Below, one piece after another: positions 11,430 through 23,600 of a DNA stretch of 64,000 nucleotides; positions within the stretch are counted from its first letter, which is position 1, and each line of letters starts with the position of its first letter. The translations under genes and the position numbers were made by a program. Source of the DNA: Parasponia andersonii (taxonomy: Eukaryota > Streptophyta > Magnoliopsida > Rosales > Cannabaceae); assembly GCA_002914805.1 (NCBI GenBank), contig JXTB01000001.1, positions 394,736 through 458,735 on the forward strand, read 5' to 3'. The notes beneath the pieces are model-generated. The model did not search any database, was not told where the DNA came from, and was given only the letters and a program-made list of their open reading frames with translations.

Positions 11430-11720
11430 TTAAAAATGTTATTTCTCTAAATAAACTTTTAAAATTAGTATTTGTCTAAATTTTATATATAAGTCATATT
11501 TTTCTAGATTAACTTTTAAAAATGGAAACTTTATAAGTGGTAATTTCAATAAAATTCCTAAAATACTATTTTTCTAAAGTTACTTTCAAATGTGGTATTT
11601 TTTTAATTAATTTTCAAAAGATCTTTTTTTTTAGTACTTATAAGAAATAGCTGTTTTTAAAGATCAATTTAAAAAATGGCTTTTTTTTACATCTATTTAC
11701 TAAATGCACCGTTTTATAAT
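11430..11720. repeat. Degenerate AT-rich repeat
   Basis: A loose motif (GGTATTTTTCTAAA followed by TTAACTTTTAAAA) recurs about five or six times with spacing near 45-50 bp. Divergence is high. It may be old satellite-like or slippage-generated DNA. Confidence 0.4.
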
Positions 11721-11764
11721 TTTATTTTAATAATAGCTGTTTTTTAGTTGGTCTATATGTTTTT

Positions 11765-11975
11765 ATGAAGTAAATCAATTTTTGAAAAAGTAAATCAACT
11801 TTTTATAAAATAAATCAATTTTTAAAAATAAATAAATATATTTTGATATAATAAATAAAATAAATAAATTTTTAATAAAGCAAATCAATTTTTAAAATAT
11901 GTAAATCAAATTTTTTAAAAATAAATCAATTTTGAAAAAAAATAAATCAACATATTTTGATATACTAAATATGAA
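11765..11975. repeat. Tandem TAAATCAATTTTT-type repeat
   Basis: About nine units of (A/G)TAAATCAATTTTT followed by a variable A-rich spacer of 5-12 bases. A TATTTTGATATA(A/C)TAAATA block is duplicated at about 11850 and 11950. Simple slippage expansion is the likely origin. Confidence 0.6.
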
Positions 11976-11999
11976 AAATGACAAATTTATAAATAATTT

Positions 12000-14900
12000 T
12001 CAAATTTGACCATTTTTAACATTGTTTTAAAAACAACCATTTTGCAAACTTTGGTCCAAAATTCTGCCATTCGGCTAAAATGCCCATTTTTTTTCTAATG
12101 AAAATTCTAAGATTTATTTTGAATAATATTACTTTTAAACTTTGATTTTAAAAAATACATCTTTGAAAATTCTATATAGAAAAATACAATTTTTCTAAAA
12201 TCAGAATTTGTCAAAGGTACTTAGGGAACTAGTTCGATTAATGAAGATAACTAATCTAGTTATTTAAGGTTAGTAAACCGGTATTCTTCAACTACATTAA
12301 GCCATTGGGATTTTTGGACTTTTGTTACTTTGGATATGTATTTCTATAAGTGCTCTTTTTTTTTTTTAATAAAAAAATCACTTTTAAAAAAATAAATGGT
12401 ATTTAATACAATCCAGTTCGACTACTCACTGAAAATAGTATATCTTAATATGATAGAAAATTAACCATAGTAATGTAATAAAAGAATACAAAACAATGTA
12501 GTACAATATAATATGGTGCACCAAACGTGTATCTTGTTTATATACACACTAATTTTGTTTGGATTCTCTTTCTAGTTCCTTGGCCAACCACTAATACTTT
12601 TGCTGAAAAATTAGAGCGTATATCCTTTCTTTATACTTCATTTTAATAAATATCTGTTTTTCTTTTTTTATAACTAAATATCTGAGTATTTTTATATTCA
12701 GTATATCTATTTATATACAAACTTTAGTTTATGCTCTGAGTATAATAATTTGATACTAGTACATCATATTTTATGCTTTTTGTATATACATACATTGATT
12801 ATTTTGCTCAGGTGTATCTCCCTCTTTGACGTTTGACATTTATTATTTCGTTTACCATTCTCTACTTTCATGACCCGTTTGGTATTTTTTAATTATCTAC
12901 TCTATATACTTACATTTTGCTATTTCTCCTAGCAACATCCTTTTCTTCCATGAGATTCGGACTGAGAGACATTCATTTCTCATCTCGATGGATATTGGAT
13001 TGAGAAAGATATACACTTGGACTCGGTATGTATGAGGCCATATTATTTTTATATCCATTTTTTTTTTCTCAAGAGTCACGAAGAAAATGTTAACAGGAAA
13101 ATGAAAACTTACAAAATATCACATGATTTAAGGCAAAATATTCGATTTATCTTTGGATTTTCATAAGTAACAAAAATATGTCGGTATAACAAAAACAAAT
13201 TTACCGGAAGAAGAAGAATGGATTTTCTCTGTCCTTCTCTCTGCTTAGTTTCGAGGTCTCTCCTCTTAGTAGGTGACTCCTTTACAAGAAAGGGAAATCT
13301 TCTCACTGTGATTAGGTTTCTTCTCATTTTCTTTCCCCATTTTTGTTTTATTTTCAAATAATCTTTTCATTTATGAAAGTAGTTATTTACCTATAATCTA
13401 GATTTATGATGATTTTAGTACACTTAGATCAAGATATACGATAGTTTGAGTTATTCTTATTTTTTATGTTCTTATTATTAGCGTGGTTATCTTCCAGATC
13501 TATATCATTTTTGGTTTAGATTTGAGAAGATCATTACTTTTATAGATCATAGTTGGGAGAGTCACTTTCGGTAAATCAATCAAATGTACTAATTGAGATA
13601 GTGAAAAATCAAAATGAATTATTAAATAGCTCTATTATATCATTCATGGAGTTTTTCTCCAAAATCGTTGTCAGAGATTACTTTTATTCCGAGATCTCTA
13701 AAGATTTTTCTTTCTTCAAACTTATGAATCGATTTCCTTTCTATGTAACTTGATTTGCTATTGTAGGCCCTATTGAGATTTAATGAATTTATTTCCTTTC
13801 AATAAAGGAAAAAAAAAACATTCTCTGATAACAAACGGTGCATGTCAAATTTAATCTCTCTTTGAATTTTTTGCTTTTGCACATGTTAAGTTGATCATAA
13901 GAATGGTAGACATTTGCATGAAAACTGAAATCTAAGAGTCGGCTTTGTGATTTTCAGAACGGGTATGGATCTTGTAGTTTTGCTAAAATCCAAGGAATAT
14001 ATTTATAAATCATTAATTTTGTAAATGGGGACATAAGTTAAGAAAAATTCAGTTGGATAATCTAAAATAACCTTTGGTTGAAACTAATTTAATGTATAAT
14101 TTGGAGTGATGTAGTCTGTGAATTAGAGCAATTATTTCAATTGGCGTGTGCATTAAGGGACATAATTAGGTTACTTTTTCTTCTATATAATAAACAGATT
14201 TGCTCAGCAGAGTGAAGCTCATCGGAATTTTGAAACTTAAAAATCGCCTTGTTCATTGTCGTGACTCGTTCCTTGGTCCTACAAATTTTTTTCCTTCCCC
14301 TGTTTTCCTGGATATGAAATATGTTTAGGGCCTTAGAAAATTTTATTCAATTTTTGATGATATGCATGTAGGCCAATGATTATGAAGATCATAGTTCGTC
14401 TGCATGGTTTTTATATTATGCGGAACATTGAACGTTACTATGTACCTAAGCCTGTAGTAAATTTTTTTTAGAACAAAGAAAAAACTTATAAATGAATGAA
14501 GACCACTGAGATAATTATAGAAATACACTACTTAAAAGACTTTCATTTCACAATATATATGCTATTATGTTTGCTCTCGGATCCCACATTTGCCAAATGT
14601 TTTAAAAGAGAAATAAATAGTACAGACTTGCTTGGATTCATTTTTGTTTTCTATTTTTTGTTTTTTTTTGTTTTAACAAAAGAATGGAAATTACTTTATA
14701 GAGTTGCTTGGGAACCTTCTTTTTGCTTTTTGTTTTTAAAAATTGTCACTCAAAATTTCAAAATATAACAAAAAATTTCTAATATCTATTTCAAAACAAA
14801 AGATTATTCAAATATTTGTACACAAGTACGTATATACATATATATGTACACAAATATAAATCTATATGATTTTCTCTTTTAATATTTGTACTTTATTATT

Positions 14901-15228
14901 TTTGGAAAAAAATAAAAATTATCAGACATGTTTTTTGTTTATTAAAATTGAAAATTGAAACAAAATTTTTACTTATATTTTTAATTTATTTAAATAAAAA
15001 ATTGGAACTGAATCCAAATAAGTCCTGAGATACTGAAACAGAAAAATAACTTTGCAAATACAGAACTGAAGGAGATTATTAAAGCATATCATAACATGAT
15101 CACTTTTAGAAAAAGCATTTGAAGAATTGATACATATGTAGATAATGAGTGAAATCCTAATGGATGGAAAAGGTAGTACGAAAAAACCCGAGAAGAATTT
15201 GAAGACTCTCAAGATTCTTCATCGCGCA
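12000..15228. other. AT-rich intergenic DNA, no gene seen
   Basis: This is over 3 kb with poly-A/T tracts and short random open frames (for example 13553-13753). None of these has recognisable domains, plausible splicing or composition unlike the background. The last part, below the stop codon at 15229, would be the 3' UTR and downstream region of the receptor kinase. Confidence 0.5.
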
Positions 15229-18200
15229 CTATCGACCATCTTCCACAGTATAAGTTATTTCTATATTAGTTTCAGGCTTACTAGAAGAAGAAGCTATGCT
15301 AGATGATCCTCTTCTAAGGACAAAAGCCGGTTGTTTGGGAGATGGAAGGTTTACATAGTCATTGTCAAGCATAGTAATGATGTTTGACATGTTAGGTCGA
15401 TCGCTTGGGTCTTCTTGTACGCACAAGAGCCCTATAGTCACACACTTAATAAATTGATCTTCCTTGCAACTTTCCTGAAAATTGTGGTCCATTAGATCCA
15501 ACACCTTGTTTTCTGTCCAGAGTCTCCATACCTGAGAAAAAATGTCAATATCCCATTTGGTTTATCTCAAAAGAGGATAAAGAAAAACTAAATAAGATGA
15601 AGCAGAAAATAGACTTACATAACCTAGGAGGCTTAAGGGTGGATCTGAATGAACAAATCTCGTGCTCCTTTTTCCACTAACTATCTCAAGTAGAACAACA
15701 CCAAAGCTAAACACATCGGATTTAACAGAGAAAACTCCTTCTAGTGCGTATTCTGGAGACATGTAGCCGCTGGATAACAATGACAAGTTTTAAGATATCA
15801 GTACACTTTTTTTTTTACCTCACAACAGCTTAGAAGGAATTGATAATGTCAAGATGAAACTTACTAAGTTCCGACTACTCTACTTGTGTTGGCCTCTGTT
15901 TGTTTGCTTTCAACCATTCTTGCCAAGCCAAAGTCTGATATTTTGGGATTCATTCCATGATCTAGAAGAATATTGCTCGTTTTCAAATCTCTGTGAATGA
16001 TCCTTAATCTAGAGTCTTGATGAAGATAAAGAAGCCCTCGAGCTACTCCAATAACAATCTCAAAGCGCATCTCCCAGTCCAGTAACACACTTTTTGTCTC
16101 ATCTAGCGAATGATGCAATTTTCCCCAAAAAGAGAAAATTATGTACTATTAATTGAAAACAGGTCGGTCACAATTAATTAATCAAGCTGCATGATATTTA
16201 GTAGAAATAAATACCAAATATGAAGGAATCTAAGCTTTTGTTTGGCATATACTCGTAGAGCAAAATCCTCTCATCTCTTTCCATGCAATATCCCCGTATT
16301 CTAACAAGGTTTCGATGTTGAAGTTTAGCTATTAAAACCACCTCATTCTTGAATTCCTGCAAGCCTTGTCCTGAATCACTTGAAAGCCTCTTTATTGCAA
16401 TTTCTTGACCTCCCGGAAACTTGCCCTGATATTGAAGTCCCCATACACATTAACATGAAAATGAAGCTAGTAACTTGTTTGCAGGAACATTAGTAGAGGA
16501 AAAATCACAAGAGCTACCTTGTAAACAGGCCCATAACCTCCTTGTCCGAGTTTGTTTACATCAGAAAAGTTATCTGTTGCGGCAAGTATGCTTTCCAATT
16601 TAAAAAATGGTACATCTACGCCTTTCCCATCGTCCTCTTTGAACTCGCCAGAGTCCATCAATTCTTGGATGTGTTTCTCAGTGTCTAACATGCAGAGTGC
16701 TCTGTTTCTTTGATCAGATAGTTTTCTGTTCTCTGGATTAAGAAGGTGATAGCATATATTTGTTACATGCAATAATTTCTATTGAATGGTCTCATTTTCT
16801 CATGCAAAATGTACCAAATAAGACCCTTACCTCCTCTCTTGGCCATCTTTCTTCTCCATATAGCATAAGAAATAGTAGCGCATGACAGAACAATTATACT
16901 TATGACCGTGGCCAAAACAATCCAAAATAACGGCATTCTTGCTCTTAAAAGCTCTCCTTTTGATGGCTGAGGATTACGACCCTCTAGAAAAGAGCAAGAT
17001 AAAATATAATACAGCGTCTAAAATTAGTTCATCATCCCAATATTACTATTTTTCTCTGAAACATGTTTATTTTTTTTTTAAAAATACCAAATTTAGGGAT
17101 CTAGCTAGTTTTGTCGTTAATCAATCAGTTATTTATAATTCGAAACATACATAGAACTATAATTAAAAGAGAAGAGAAGGGCTAGTAGCCTACTCAGATC
17201 AGACAAGGCGACTCGAGCAAATAAGTTGTGACCACCACCAATAGTATTCCCCTCTTGAAGATCGATTAGATTTTCGAACCATGTCCAGCATACGTCAGTT
17301 GGAGGACTATAATTCCCCCTCTGCCAGATCTTTTGATCTGAGGCCTGAAATGAATAAGCCTGGCACCTGCAATTGTCAAAGCACTCCTTTCTGCATTCAG
17401 TCTCGTTGTTAACAGGTAACCCTGTTGAGTCTGGGTTCCCCACATTCACGATCTTCAAGCTCAAGAATGTTTCGTTTTCACCGCTGCAGAGTTTCGTTCC
17501 TCTGGTGCAGCCATCTGAGTAATCTCCAAAATTCCACTTGTCCGGGAGGCTTGGCTTTAATCCAGGCAAGCATGTGCAAGCTAACCTCTTCTTGTCATTG
17601 CTACAGATCCCAAGGCTGCCGCAAACATTAAACACACTGCACCTGTCACTTGGTTCCGACCATCCCGTAGTCCAAACGGACAAAACTTTATCCCAGTTTT
17701 TGTATACAACCTGTCCGGTATAGTTAATCACCAACCTTGTGTAAGAATAATCTGAGAGTGGTGGGATTACCTTTTTTGAGGAATCAGCACAAATAGTGTT
17801 CATACACTTTGGCCCATTGCTGAAATTTGACAAAACGTTGACTATTACACGCGGCATCTTATTTGAGCTAAAAAACTTATCTGGTTCTCCACTTTTCCAG
17901 TAAGTTAAGGATTTGTTCATGATCACAAACTGGTTCATTCCTTCAGCTATCTTAAACCTGAAGTCCCCAAGTCCAGGGTCAGCTTGGTCTTTCCATGAAG
18001 TCAATGTGAACTTTTCATATTCCATCTTCATACCCGGTAGAAATGTGTCTGTTGGATCTTCAAAACTCTCCCACAACCTCGTTATTTTCCCCAACTCATC
18101 GTTGTACCCTGTTAACACTAGATTACCAGAATCCAAGAGTGTCACTGTGCGGTTTGAAGCTGACAAAGTACTCGCGAGACCGGACGACCAATAAGGTTCT

Positions 18201-18547
18201 GCAGTACCAGAAGTACTATCAAACATCTTGAGGTTACCATCTTCAGTTATACCAAAAACTATTCCTCTACTTCTGGAATTGACCACTGGATCTTTTCTGT
18301 TGGCAACCCATACAACTGTCTGTGGACTCAACTTGTGGTACCATATCCCGACATATCGTTTCCCGTCAGTACTGCCTCTAGGAGTGAAGAATCCAAGCTC
18401 AAACATTCCTCCGGCTGAAACAAGAGTCTGTCTGCCTCTATCATCTCGAATCAAATCGCCTTGTCTTATGGTGTCTCTAGCCGAGCAAAAGCACCACAAG
18501 AAAGTAATATAGAAGAATAACATTTTTAAAGATTCGTAAACAGCCAT
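15229..18547 (-). CDS. G-type lectin S-receptor-like serine/threonine kinase, seven exons
   Basis: Exons on the minus strand are 18547-17194, 16983-16831, 16732-16518, 16425-16215, 16102-15865, 15769-15619 and 15531-15229. Every junction is GT-AG, phases agree, and the sum is 2,625 bp (874 residues plus stop). Seven exons is the usual structure of this family. Residues 1-24 form a signal peptide ([13 protein letters not shown]). A bulb-type lectin domain (about 25-155) follows, then an S-locus glycoprotein domain and a Cys-rich PAN/apple module (about 340-430). A membrane span lies near 468-494, encoded by exon 2. The kinase has GQGGYG (about 565), Lys586 in IAIK, HRD at about 681-683 and DFG at about 701-703, all intact. 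The product would be a plasma-membrane receptor kinase perceiving an extracellular ligand, with defence or development roles typical of the family. The ligand is unknown. It most resembles the At4g03230-like subgroup by eye. It could be non-expressed despite intact frames. Confidence 0.92.
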
Positions 18548-18914
18548 GTATTGGTCTTGTGATCCGAATACTTTTAACTATAAGTGTTTTGGCTACCAAT
18601 AATTGACAAAGTGGGGAAAAACTCTCCACGGGCTGATCAGCCTCTAATAATCAATCTGATCTCCTCTGCAGGGTAGGGATGACTATAGTGGTGTTAATTA
18701 TTTTATGAAAGCAATAAATAGTAAAGAGATAAATAAAAGGAGAGGATCATAAAGCGGCTTTGCTGAAATTATTTACAAAAAGTAACAATACAGAGTGAAT
18801 GAAAAAAAAGATAAAGCGGGCAGCTAAAATCACGTGTTTACTTGTTTGATTAATGAGAATGCTATTGGATCACTGATGTTCGACGCTATAATGATTATGA
18901 TGTGTATGATTTTA
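18548..18914 (-). promoter_or_regulatory. Upstream region of the receptor kinase, limited by a retroelement
   Basis: Only 367 bp separate the start codon from the target duplication of the Tat element, so any native distal promoter has been displaced by 14.4 kb. No convincing TATA box was pinned down. The adjacent LTR (18920-19648) is the element's 3' LTR, in the same orientation as the gene, so read-through from it is possible. Confidence 0.4.
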
Positions 18915-18919
18915 AGTAA

Positions 18920-19648
18920 TGCCGACGGAGGTTTTTTCAACAATAAATTTAGAAAATTGTAAAATGTGGCTTGTGTGTGAAAATTGTTAATTAAGTAAAG
19001 CAAACAAAGAGACAAAAATTTTATAGTAGTTCAGCCCCAAAAAAGATGAGTCTATGTCTACTGTTTTTTACTATTTTCTGGAGAATTACAAGAGCTGAAA
19101 ATTACAATGTGTTGTCCAGAAAAAAGAAGCAGCAGTTTTAAAAGGTTCCCCAAAAGATTTCAAAGATAAAAGATCCAAGATCCCCTCATTGAAATATTGA
19201 ACTCCCTTTATATAGGTAAGGATAGCTCAATGTTTCTCAATTGTGAGAATGAGTAACTGTATAATCGGGCAATACAATTTGAGTAACAATATAACTGGGT
19301 AATCACTTAAATGAGATGACTGGTCGATCTTGAAAGAGAAACTTTTGTTTCCCTTTCTTTGTAAGTTACCCGTTTTGACAAAGCTTAGTCTAGTTTTCAT
19401 TTTGGTCACACTTAACTCGCTCGGAGGAGGTCGCACTAACTTATACGGTAGAGGTCGCACTTAACTCGTTCGGAGGAGGTCGCACTAACTTATGCGGTAG
19501 AGGTCGCATGTAACTCTTTCGGAAGAAGTCGCACTTAATTCTTTCGGAGGAGGTCGCACTTAATCTTACTCATGCGACCTGACACTCACTTGGTCAACTT
19601 TTTCCTTTTTGGTATTGACCAACATATAGGATTTTAGACTGCACAACA
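18920..19648 (-). repeat. 3' LTR of the Tat element (729 bp)
   Basis: In sense it starts TGTTGTGCAGTC at 19648 and ends CCGTCGGCA at 18920. The polypurine tract GCTAGGGGGAAAT adjoins it at 19649-19661. Tandem GAGGTCGCACTTAACT-type units of about 26 bp fill 19405-19585. It matches 32581-33339 along its length apart from indels. Confidence 0.9.
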
Positions 19649-20668
19649 ATTTCCCCCTAGCTCTATTAGTTCTTTAGGACAAAATGGAGCCCCCTTCTAC
19701 TATAAGGGCGAGCTTAAAAAATGCGATGTCATGACCTAGACTTGAGACCCCTGAAGAGTCGAAGAGTCGCCAAATCTCAAATCTCACTTTTTCAAGATCA
19801 CGCCTACCTTTTTCTGATAGATGAAATCACGTGTCATCTTTTCTAAGAAGAGTAGCAAAACTCGAGGAGACTTTTCCCTTCTTTTTCCTTTTTAAACAGA
19901 CACAATGATAGCGATGATACCAGCTGTTGTCTTAAATCGAATCGTTTTAAATTTTGAAAAGATACCGATTTAATTTTGGAAAAATCAAATCCCGCGTAAA
20001 CTTTGGCCTTTGGATCTAAAAATTAAGTACCTTGATCTACGGCTGTGATTTGACGACACTCGAGGCATATATATATCGAAAACTAATCTGCCTCCTCTAT
20101 AAAAAAAAATCTATCGTCTGCTATTTCTTTCGAAACCCGAAGTACTCACAGAGCAACCCTTCTAACATCGTTCTGTTTCTCAGCTCGTACAACTTTGTCA
20201 TCTTCTCCGAAGAAGTTATCATCACAATCCTTCAGATGTCATCTTGGTCCCTCTGTCTTCGAAGAAAGGTTAGTATATATCCTCTCTCTCTTGTTCTTCG
20301 ATTTTACCAGAACTCTTATTTACAGATCCTATTTCTAGAAAATAGGAACAAATCGTAGAGCCTAAATATTTTGAATATAAACCAATCCCATATTCGGATG
20401 GACAGTAAAATGGAAATTTTTAGATCCCCTTTATTGGTTTATAGAATACCTTCTTTTAGATGACTGATAGAGACGAACTCGTGAAAGAGTTTTTTATTTT
20501 ATTTTTAACAAACTGCTCGAATAATTTTTATGAATCCATAGATCGATTAGAAAAAATTCGATGAGTAGCTTGTTGATGCAATCCTAGGATGAGACCCCAA
20601 AACTGCTCGCATATAGCTAAGGTCCTTGATGCTCGCATAGGACTAAATCTATCCATATTTCTTTTCAG

Positions 20669-23600
20669 ATGTCTAGTAGTGAGGATTTTAGGGAAAGGAA
20701 TGCATTCTCAGGAGAATTTTCAATTCCAGCGTTAGCTCTATAAACCTCGAAGATTATCTTGAGCCAGAACCCGAAGTTGAGATAACTAGGGTCAGGCAAA
20801 GTAGTCCTCGCATAGTCGACCTTCCTCAAGACCAATGGCCCCGGCATATCAGAGATGCCACTGTGTTCGCAATGGGTTCTCAATATGTAGAGGGAGACTG
20901 GTCATGTACCAATATAAGGATGAGCTGCACCACAAACAGGCTCAGCAAGATCGTGCACAACTACAAGATCGCCATCCGCCTTCACCTTCCCATGGAGTTC
21001 AATCCACCACATACACCACCTCGCGGAATTGCTTCATTCTCTGAAGCAGTTCTCAAATGCGGGGTCCACCTCCCACTTCATCTTTACATAAAATCCATCG
21101 TTGACTATTATGGAGTCGTTCCTTTTCAACTAACTCCAAACACTTATAGATACATGGTAGGTCTGTACATACTATACCATAAACTAGGCTTAGAAACCCT
21201 TACTCTTGAAGAGTTCACCTGATTTTACCAAGTGAAATCAAACCCATCAGACTTCAACTTCTTTTATGTGAGCAAGTGGTTGAACCAAGTAATAAAAACT
21301 ATTTACGGGATTCACAATAACATGGAAAAATCCATTTTTCCACTTTGACTATGCGGATAACGGCTTCTTTCAAAATCCTAGTAGGTAGCATTCAGTTTAT
21401 CGCCTTTTCTGTATAATCATATTATTCTGATCGCACTCGTATGTCATCGCAGACAACGGTGGAATGGCTTGGACTTTCCAGAGAACAGCTCGCAAGGGTG
21501 TACAGAATCAACGACCTTCCGATTGAGGAATTCGATTGGAAGTAGCTTTGGACTTCCAGAAACTTAGTCGCTTGCGGTTTGCTTCCAAGGGAAGCTGCAT
21601 TCCTAGATCCCACTGTCCATTCAACTAGACCCTCGAGCTCGAAGAAGAAGAAGCCGAGGAAGCAGACGGAAAAGAATGTCTCGTGTTCCAAACATAGGAA
21701 ACGAAAAGTACCTGCCACTCCTACAACCTCGGAACCATCATCTCCAGAAACTGCATCACCACTAACTTCTCAACAGCAAGAAGGTAATTATAGATATATA
21801 TATATTTTATCATCATCGTATTATGTCACCTCGCATGCTAGCTCACATTTGTACAGAAATGGTTATTGGCAGCGGACTACGAGCACCGCCTTCTACTCTG
21901 GGGTATATGGCAAAGTCCAAGACGCCAGAGAGCACACCTCCATCGATGTCAAAAGGGAAAGAGAAGGTTGATACTTCCAAGAAACAAAAAGTCGCCTTCG
22001 AGGATATCCCGACAAGCTCGCCTCCTTCTCAGCCTCAAACTGTGAGCCATCCCGATCCATCCAAGGAGACTGCCACTTCTTCAGAACCGAACCAGGTTGA
22101 TAAGGATGAGGAGCTTTTCGCACTCCTTAAACAATTACCGGAGAAGGCTGGTATGAGCACAGCCTTCATTGATCGCTTCACTTTTGAAGATGGCTGGGAG
22201 AGGATGAAGCGGCGATTAGCCAAGGTTGCCTTCGGTTCTGCGATGAGGATGTTGGCGAATGTAAGCATTTTCTATTTTCTCTTTTCAACGCATTTTTCTA
22301 GTATTGATGTATTATATTTTTAGACTGCTGCAGCTGCTGTCTTGATGCATGACCCAGTCCTTGAGTGTTTTGATGTGGTGCCCAAGATTCTCAAATGCAT
22401 ATTAAGCCAATAATAAATATGTTCTAATTGTATATTAGGCATCTAGAAGTCATTAATACTAGTTTTGTAGTAACATACTCATTCATTATGTTATGTGCAT
22501 TTACATACATGTTATTACACTAATGATTAATGAAGTGTCCCAATGCAGTGTAAAGGTTCAATATCCTCAGAGAGAGAGCTCGATGTGCTAAAGAACAAAG
22601 AATATAATTATGAAAGCAATACTATGTGCACATGCATTAAGATCGTACTTATTGATAACTTAGTCAAATAGTAGTTTTTTGGTAAAATGCATCTTTCATG
22701 CTTTTCAGAACCAAATTCACTGTGCATTTAGCTCATCAAATAGCTTTAATTTAATGTTTAGGACTTATTCTAGCATTTTCAAAAATGTTCGTTCCAGGTA
22801 AGCACGAGATGACAGTCATTGTACTGAATTGTGTTTAATTATACTATGCTAGCTTAGATTCAGCTTAATCGCGTAATGTCATCTTTGTGCATTCTATTAA
22901 TATGGCAATTATACTTTATTTGCATTATCAATTAGATTCTAATGGAATTTCTTTTTATGTTTAATGATTGGTTATGGGGCTAAGTTCCACCAAATTAGAA
23001 TAAGATTTGCCATACAGGATCATAAGTCAAAGTATGACTAGATTTCACTTTCTGAGCTAGGTTTCACCATTTTGGTCTACACTTAGGTGTATAGGATTGA
23101 CCAGCAACGTGGTGAGTATGCTAAGGATGTTTTAGAGTTTGACACATGGAAGATAATGAGTAAAATACCTAAAATACCCCTTAGAATTTAAGTTATGCCA
23201 TTCTTAGCCTTTAAGTATTGATTTTTGACCAAATCTGGTCATTTTCTTTTCCTTTCTCTTCCGCCATGATTTGAGCCTCTCCAATACCTTTTTACACTTC
23301 TTTCAACTTCCCTTAACCATCTCCAAGAGTTTCCAAGTGGTAGAACTCAAGTTGGAGCTCTAGAAAGTAAGATAGATCAAAACTAGTCAAGATAGTTCTG
23401 CTAATTTTTCTTTCTAGGTCTTTTCCTATAATGTCAATTCTCTACTTGTTCCCACTTAAATAATGGTTTCTTAAGGCTAAGTTTAGAGAATCAGTTTGGT
23501 AGAGGTGGAAGGCAAGAAATCCAACAAAAGCTCAAACTAGTCAAAGTGAGCATTATGTATGATTTTGAACTTATAGTTAATTTCTTTAGTGTTAGCCCTT

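Noticed and set aside
11765..11975. Possible scaffold/matrix attachment region from AT-rich repeats
   Set aside because: AT-richness alone is the background here; nothing specific supports it.
13553..13753. 66-residue open frame
   Set aside because: An isolated short frame in AT-rich DNA without plausible promoter, splice partners or known motif.
17425..18512. Several plus-strand frames inside the kinase gene
   Set aside because: They are the reverse strand of exon 1 of the receptor kinase; no independent support.
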